DNA of 6,394 nucleotides. Source: Bacillota bacterium. GTDB taxonomy: Bacteria; Bacillota; Clostridia; Christensenellales; Pumilibacteraceae. The stretch covers positions 1 through 6,394 of the forward strand of contig WQSV01000090.1 in NCBI GenBank assembly GCA_009787685.1, in the 5' to 3' direction. The position numbers and the translations under genes were made by a program. The notes under the pieces are model-generated. The model searched no databases, was not told the origin of the DNA, and worked only from the letters and a program-made list of their open reading frames with translations. Each line of letters begins with the position of its first letter. Position 1 is the stretch's first letter. Of this stretch, positions 1 to 3,913 are shown piece by piece.

Positions 1-6
1 CCACAG

Positions 7-124
7 AAGGGCTGAAAGCCCTTGTCAACAGTCTTCGACTGCTCTGTCGGGTTCTGCGTGTATTTGCGCTCTTCGTCAAGAGGGTCGAAGACCCCTTGTC
101 AAGCATCTTTGATGCCTTTGTTGG
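7..124. repeat. Duplicated compound palindromic repeat (five mini-hairpins)
   Basis: Five short perfect hairpins are visible. They are AAGGGCT/AGCCCTT (7-23, loop GAA), CAGTC/GACTG (29-41, loop TTC), CTCTT/AAGAG (69-82, loop CGTC), GGGTC/GACCC (82-94, loop GAA) and GCATC/GATGC (103-115, loop TTT). The order GAA-loop hairpin, TTGTCAA, TTC/TTT-loop hairpin, CTYTGTYGG occurs twice, with TTGTCAA at 22-28 and 96-102, 74 bases apart. Stem sequences differ between the copies but pairing is kept (GGGCT/AGCCC versus GGGTC/GACCC; CAGTC/GACTG versus GCATC/GATGC), which points to selection on structure. The 74-base offset is not a multiple of three, so a shared peptide is unlikely to explain it. I infer a dispersed intergenic palindromic element. 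Its family is not recognised, and it may continue left of the window. Confidence 0.55.
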
Positions 125-203
125 AGTCGACTTGAACTTGAAGAATCGCCAAAACTCGAGAAAATAGTCAAAACTTTTTTATTGGGTTTTTGACACAAAG
201 TGC

Positions 204-232
204 TTGACAGTATTTAAAAAGTGTGTTAGACT
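204..232 (+). promoter_or_regulatory. Sigma-A promoter of the SRP RNA
   Basis: A perfect -35 box TTGACA (204-209) is followed by a 17-base spacer and a -10 box TAGACT (227-232), preceded by the extended -10 element TGT (224-226). Transcription would start about seven bases downstream, near 239-240, exactly where the 5' strand of the RNA's terminal helix begins. A second TTGACA at 190-195 has no good -10 partner. A strong constitutive promoter fits a stable housekeeping RNA. Confidence 0.8.
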
Positions 233-238
233 AGCATC

Positions 239-506
239 ACTGTGCTAGGTGGGGAGCTTGCGGTGCCCTGTTACCTGCAATCCGCAACAGCAGGACTGAA
301 TGCCATTCTAGGCTTAATGTGTGGGGGGTTAGCCGGTGAAAAGCGATGTTGATATTAAGGTCTTATGCAATGTTATACTGTGAACCGTGTCAGGGCTTGA
401 TCGCAGCAGCACTAAGCAGAGCATAACATGTGATGTAAGGTAGCTTTAATGGAGTTGGCTATCATCAAAGCACTTCGGCATGTTAGGTCGAAAATGGATG
501 CACAGT
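239..506 (+). ncRNA. ffs: Signal recognition particle RNA, large bacterial type (scRNA)
   Basis: This is the RNA scaffold of the signal recognition particle, which with Ffh directs ribosomes making membrane and secreted proteins to FtsY. The Alu part is recognisable by GTGCTAGGTGGGGAG, GCGGTGCCCTG, ACCTGCAATCCGC and AGCAGG (242-295), which closely resemble the Bacillus subtilis scRNA. The ends pair perfectly: ACTGTGC (239-245) with GCACAGT (500-506). Domain IV lies at about 369-430. It has a lower stem ATGTTAT/ATAACAT, an asymmetric loop AACC/TAAG, a GTG/CAC stem and the Ffh-binding symmetric loop strands TCAGG and AGCAG. The length, about 268 nt, agrees with the 270-nt class of Bacillota. 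The oddity is the tip: the ten bases between TCAGG and AGCAG read GCTTGATCGC instead of the usual form with a GGAA tetraloop. Identity is secure; exact ends are inferred from pairing and the promoter. Confidence 0.95.
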
Positions 507-520
507 TTTTTGACAATTTG

Positions 521-557
521 AAAAGGACTATCTCTTGTTTGAGATAGTCCTTTTTTT
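521..557 (+). terminator. Intrinsic terminator of the SRP RNA, possibly bidirectional
   Basis: A perfect stem of AAAAGGACTATCTC (521-534) and its complement (541-554) encloses the loop TTGTTT and runs into a seven-T tract (551-557). It lies 14 bases after the SRP RNA's terminal helix and so ends that transcript. The A-tract at the left foot gives a short U-tract on the other strand, so the same hairpin could also stop transcripts arriving from the convergent lipoprotein gene, which has no other clear terminator. Confidence 0.92.
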
Positions 558-795
558 GTTTTGTTTGAAACCTCAGCAACTTTTCATGAGAGCAAGGGCT
601 TTAGAGTCCAACATCTGCGTTCTCGTCCACTAGCTCCGTCTTTTTGTGTCAAGAAGAAACTTGATTATTTAATTTCTGCTAACTTCGTTTAGGTGTGCCT
701 TATGGATAATATGCCCCTAATGCGTGGTTGCTGACAAGCACTTAACAACTTGAGGAATAGAGTTAAAAATTTGTTGAAAACATTAATCAGCTCTT
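558..795. other. Spacer between convergent SRP RNA and lipoprotein gene
   Basis: No open frame of useful length, tRNA, or strong terminator is visible here. The only structure seen is a weak 5-bp hairpin TCAAG/CTTGA near 648-663. It is the convergent intergenic region downstream of both the SRP RNA (+) and the lipoprotein gene (-). Confidence 0.5.
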
Positions 796-3654
796 TTACC
801 CAAGTGTGATGCGACCATTGCTGTCGACATTCAAAATAACTGTCGTTGCAACTGAAACATTTTTGTGGATTTCTCCATCAATCAAATTCCATTCAGTTGG
901 GACCGCGAAATAGACTTTCAGTTCATGAGAACCTTCGGGGAGAGTTAATGCAAAAATATTTCCAGCATTTTCTGGGTCATTGAAAGTGATATAAGGAATC
1001 ACTCCACTTTGCATTGCAATGAAAGTTCCAAGACCGATGAATTGAGTTTCTCCTTGGCGTCTTAAAAACACATGTTGAAAAGAAGTAGTGTAGCCTCCAG
1101 TTGGCATATCCCATTGAATTGTGTAGTCGCCATCCATTCTAAAGTTTGATGGGGTTTGACCAATAACTTGATGAGTGCGAACTGTTATTTGAAACGCTTC
1201 ACTGAGTTCAGAATCCTGATACTCAATTAATAAAAATCCATTTTCAGTTTCTTCAAATCCGAATGTGCGCCTGTTTTGAAAATATGCAATTGACCTAATT
1301 TTTATGTTGTGTGTACCTGCTGGAAGAGTGAAGTTTAACGCAGTTGCTAGAGGTATTCCTGTCATTCCGGTCCATCTAATAAAGTCTCCTTCTCCGTTCA
1401 ACTGAACATAGAACCAATGAAGACGGGCTGGCGAACGAGGACTAAAACTGAGCCACAACTGCCCAGCAACAGTAATATCTGTCGGAGCTTCAAATTGTCT
1501 AGAAACAATCTCTTCAATATTAAAACTTAGGTCACCCGAAACAGTTCCTGCATAAACTCGGATAGTATAGTCAGATGCGGTGAAAGAAAAGTCCTCGCGC
1601 CCGTGTCCTAGCCACACGCCATATGGAAAATTACTTCTGGTCGTTTGATAAACAAACGGTCCGCCATCTCTTGACAAATGAACACTGTGCGCTCCAGCAA
1701 TTCTTGATGACCAAACAAGCCATTCGCCCATTATTCTAAAGTTTGATGGAGCGGAAGTGATTGTGATTTCTTCAAAATCAGATGGTGATTGAATAACCAG
1801 AACTCCTTCGTGAAGAGATGCTGAGTAGCCACCAGCTCTGACTCTAACCACGTCTCCGTCATCAAACCCTGCGATTGCTTGCCCATTAAAAGTCGTTGCT
1901 CTTAGGTGTATTGAATGAAGAACAAACTCTCCAACTCCACCCCTTTGAACCCATAATTCATAATAGACTGCTCTTGACAAACGACCTCCAGCGCCACCGA
2001 TTGACGAATGACGAGTGTTCCAATAGATTGTTTGATGGCTGAATTGAAGGTTATATGGACTTGTCAGTTGTGTGCTGGTGTCCACGCTGTCAATATTAAT
2101 AGTTGTTTCTCTCGCCTCTGATTCAGTAAAAACAACGATTCTTCCATTGTAAAATACTGGCCCGCCATGGGCAATAAGTCGAATAGTATTCACACCAGCA
2201 TCTAGTCCGAGAGCCCCGACTGGAAATTGGTGCGTTTGAGGCGCGTTTCCTTTGAACACGAACTCTCCATTTTCGTCTTGCACATATACTCTGAAACCTA
2301 GTTGAACACTCCTGTGATTATATGCTGCTGGCAATGAGTAGTTGTTGTTAGGACTGCTTGCGCTCAAGAAAATGCCCTCACCAACTGATGGCACTGATGG
2401 GTTTCTTGGAGTTTCGTTGAAAACAATATCAACATGATGGTCGTGTTGGAACTCCAAATCGACTGTTTCAAATCTTGAGAAAGCTCCGGATAGAAGTCTT
2501 CCCGGAAAACGAATTGTCATTCTTCTCTCATAGATATCAAAGACAATAACGTGTTCGATTCCTGCGCGGAACTGTCTTCCAACATATTCTCCGTCAATAT
2601 ATTCAAACTTGAAAGCTAGCCATCTTCCGCCACCACCTGCGTTGAGATACATCGCATCACCATAAACAGCGGCATAGAATAATGCTCTTGCTGAATTGAG
2701 GTTGAGCAGCTGCCCACCAAGCTCAGCGATAGCAGCGTTGATTTGAACGAGACCTTCTTCACTTAATCTCCATTTTCCGTTCAATGTGAACGGTCTTTCT
2801 TCCAATGTGAAAGCAACTTCTCTATCGCTTGAAATGCTTTCAAGAATCCAGTATCCTGCTTCTAGCTCAAAGCGGTCAACCTCATCTGTCACAATTCTCA
2901 CTGAATAGCCATCTGGAATTTCGCCCCAAAGAAACATTATGCTCTCTCCGCTCAACACAAGACTTCCGCTGTTGATTTCATTTCCATCAACCATTGCAAC
3001 GATTGTGAACCATGACGGCATTGTCCAACTGATTGTGAACTGTTGAGTTTCCACGATTACTGGAACAATTGCAAACGCAATGTTGATGTCAGCTGTTATG
3101 TTTTGAGAAAAAGTTGTGACTGAACGCTCAAGATACTCCGCAGTGCCCTCATTAACAATGATTCTCATGCGGAAACCTTCGGCTGGTTGAGTCCAATTGA
3201 AAGTGACGTTTGTTCCATTTGTGACTTGCCCTCCAGACGTGACTTCTGCACTCGTCACTCCAGCTCCTGTCCAAGTGACAGTAAACATTTCAGCTGTTGT
3301 TTGAACTGGAACAACAGTGAACGTGATTGATGTGTCTGATGTTATTGCTTGAGTAAATGTCGTGACATTTCTTTCACGATGCTGTGGTGCATTTTCCCCA
3401 ACAGTTATTCTCATGCGATAGCCTTCACTTGGAGCGTTCCACGAAAAAACAACAATTGTTGCGTTTTCAACTTGGCTTCCGCTTGTGATGGCTTCTCCAC
3501 CAACAGTTGCAGTGACAGTTGCGCCTGTTGCTGTCCATGAAACAGTGTGAGCTTCTCCATTTTCATACCCATTTCCATTTGGACATGCGGTTAACATGAC
3601 AAGGGCGAGTGTGAACATTATTGCAACTGTAATAATGATTTTTAGTTTTTTCAT
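796..3654 (-). CDS. Large repeat-built surface lipoprotein, function unknown
   Basis: A 952-residue predicted lipoprotein. The N-terminus is a lipoprotein signal: MKKLK, a hydrophobic stretch, then lipobox LTAC with the lipidated Cys at 24. It should be anchored on the outer face of the membrane. Residues 36-288 are three tandem repeats of about 82 residues (near 36, 124 and 206). Each has an F/HTxSWT start, an xEGYRMRI-like centre and a TxFxQxITxDxxIxF end, like the divergent InlB B-repeat/Flg_new family. Residues 289-414 form a separate unrecognised domain opening with LNGKWRLSEEGL. A further beta-rich segment follows, then about four degenerate fibronectin-III-like modules starting near 530, 635, 722 and 834 (SPYNL, APSNFR, APTDI, TPSNFR). 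No catalytic motif, LPxTG motif or C-terminal membrane helix is seen. The start is the ATG at 3654, which has an AAAGGAG site nine bases upstream. An in-frame ATG at 3732 has no ribosome site and would bury the signal peptide. Adhesion or matrix binding is a guess. Confidence 0.85.
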   Translation of the reverse strand: MKKLKIIITVAIMFTLALVMLTACPNGNGYENGEAHTVSWTATGATVTATVGGEAITSGSQVENATIVVFSWNAPSEGYRMRITVGENAPQHRERNVTTFTQAITSDTSITFTVVPVQTTAEMFTVTWTGAGVTSAEVTSGGQVTNGTNVTFNWTQPAEGFRMRIIVNEGTAEYLERSVTTFSQNITADINIAFAIVPVIVETQQFTISWTMPSWFTIVAMVDGNEINSGSLVLSGESIMFLWGEIPDGYSVRIVTDEVDRFELEAGYWILESISSDREVAFTLEERPFTLNGKWRLSEEGLVQINAAIAELGGQLLNLNSARALFYAAVYGDAMYLNAGGGGRWLAFKFEYIDGEYVGRQFRAGIEHVIVFDIYERRMTIRFPGRLLSGAFSRFETVDLEFQHDHHVDIVFNETPRNPSVPSVGEGIFLSASSPNNNYSLPAAYNHRSVQLGFRVYVQDENGEFVFKGNAPQTHQFPVGALGLDAGVNTIRLIAHGGPVFYNGRIVVFTESEARETTINIDSVDTSTQLTSPYNLQFSHQTIYWNTRHSSIGGAGGRLSRAVYYELWVQRGGVGEFVLHSIHLRATTFNGQAIAGFDDGDVVRVRAGGYSASLHEGVLVIQSPSDFEEITITSAPSNFRIMGEWLVWSSRIAGAHSVHLSRDGGPFVYQTTRSNFPYGVWLGHGREDFSFTASDYTIRVYAGTVSGDLSFNIEEIVSRQFEAPTDITVAGQLWLSFSPRSPARLHWFYVQLNGEGDFIRWTGMTGIPLATALNFTLPAGTHNIKIRSIAYFQNRRTFGFEETENGFLLIEYQDSELSEAFQITVRTHQVIGQTPSNFRMDGDYTIQWDMPTGGYTTSFQHVFLRRQGETQFIGLGTFIAMQSGVIPYITFNDPENAGNIFALTLPEGSHELKVYFAVPTEWNLIDGEIHKNVSVATTVILNVDSNGRITLG
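2791..3549 (-). repeat. Three tandem ~82-residue beta repeats in the lipoprotein
   Basis: The repeats lie at about 3549-3286, 3285-3040 and 3039-2791 and are read on the minus strand. Repeats 1 and 2 are clearly close at the protein level (EGYRMRI versus EGFRMRI; ERNVTTFTQAIT versus ERSVTTFSQNIT). Repeat 3 is more diverged (DGYSVRI) but keeps the opening FTISWT and the closing S-D-x-x-V-A-F strand. This is an old tandem duplication within the coding region. The resemblance to divergent InlB B-repeats (short beta domains in Gram-positive surface proteins) is from memory of the family pattern. Confidence 0.75.
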
Positions 3655-3663
3655 TCTTCTCTT

Positions 3664-3683
3664 CTCCTTTACGCTGACAGCGT
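3664..3683 (-). promoter_or_regulatory. Ribosome binding site that fixes the lipoprotein start, with abutting hairpin
   Basis: On the minus strand, AAAGGAG (3670 to 3664) lies nine bases before the ATG at 3654. This decides the start in favour of the MKKLK signal peptide. Directly upstream, touching the site, is a small perfect hairpin ACGCT/AGCGT (3671-3683, loop GTC on the minus strand). It may merely shield or position the site; regulation is not shown. Confidence 0.8.
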
Positions 3684-3726
3684 TCTTGTCGCAAATGACC
3701 AAACAAGCAATTACTTTGCAATCATT

Positions 3727-3852
3727 TTGCATGCAAGATTATTTAATTCTTTATATCATATCATATACTTTAGAATATGTCAATACTTTTTTCATGAAAA
3801 TCAAAAAATAATATCACTTGATATGTAAAATATATTATCTGCATTTGCGCAA
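3727..3852. promoter_or_regulatory. Cluster of short palindromes around the lipoprotein promoter (candidate operators)
   Basis: Three perfect dyads are seen: TTGCATGCAA at 3727-3736 (just downstream of the predicted start), ATATCA-CT-TGATAT at 3811-3824 (upstream of the -35), and TTGCGCAA at 3845-3852. The half-site ATATCA also occurs twice head-to-tail (3753-3758, 3758-3763), overlapping the -10 box. The arrangement would suit a repressor or activator, but the sequence is AT-rich and short palindromes arise by chance. Confidence 0.3.
3755..3783 (-). promoter_or_regulatory. Near-consensus sigma-A promoter of the lipoprotein gene
   Basis: On the minus strand, TTGACA (3783-3778), a 17-base spacer and TATGAT (3760-3755) form an almost perfect sigma-A promoter. 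It also has an extended -10 TGA just before the hexamer. The start would lie near 3748, leaving a 5' leader of about 94 bases. The region upstream (3784-3850) is rich in A/T tracts that could act as an UP element. The lipoprotein is thus transcribed independently of the Cys-rich gene behind it. Confidence 0.8.
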
Positions 3853-3874
3853 TATAAATGTGTGCAAAAATCAC

Positions 3875-3904
3875 AAAAACAGACGATTTTAATCATCTGT
3901 TTTT
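3875..3904 (-). terminator. Intrinsic terminator of the Cys-rich protein gene
   Basis: AAAAACAGA (3875-3883) and TCTGTTTTT (3896-3904) form a 9-bp stem. A further short GAT/ATC pairing sits inside past one mismatch. Read on the minus strand, the hairpin begins about ten bases after the TAA stop of the Cys-rich gene and ends in a T-tract. It separates that gene's transcript from the lipoprotein promoter. Confidence 0.75.
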
Positions 3905-3913
3905 GAAAAACTA

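Noticed and set aside
3..167. Open frame from the left edge to TAG (TEGLKALVNSLRLL...), possible tail of a protein gene
   Set aside because: The stretch consists mostly of palindromes whose two copies are 74 bases apart, so they are read in different frames, and pairing rather than peptide is conserved. The frame is short and its peptide not recognised. A real gene tail cannot be fully excluded from 167 bases.
167..194. GTCAAAA...TTTTGAC inverted repeat as a terminator
   Set aside because: The 7-bp AT-rich stem has a 14-base loop and no T-tract after it. It overlaps the upstream edge of the SRP promoter and is probably chance A/T composition.
239..506. Riboswitch, 6S RNA or tmRNA
   Set aside because: The Alu-domain motifs, TCAGG/AGCAG loop and 268-nt length identify SRP RNA, and no open reading frame follows that a riboswitch could control.
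3655..3732. Longer lipoprotein start at the ATG at 3732 (26 extra residues)
   Set aside because: It has no ribosome binding site, lies only about 16 bases after the predicted transcript start, and would place a Cys-rich peptide before a clear lipoprotein signal. The ATG at 3654 has AAAGGAG at good spacing.
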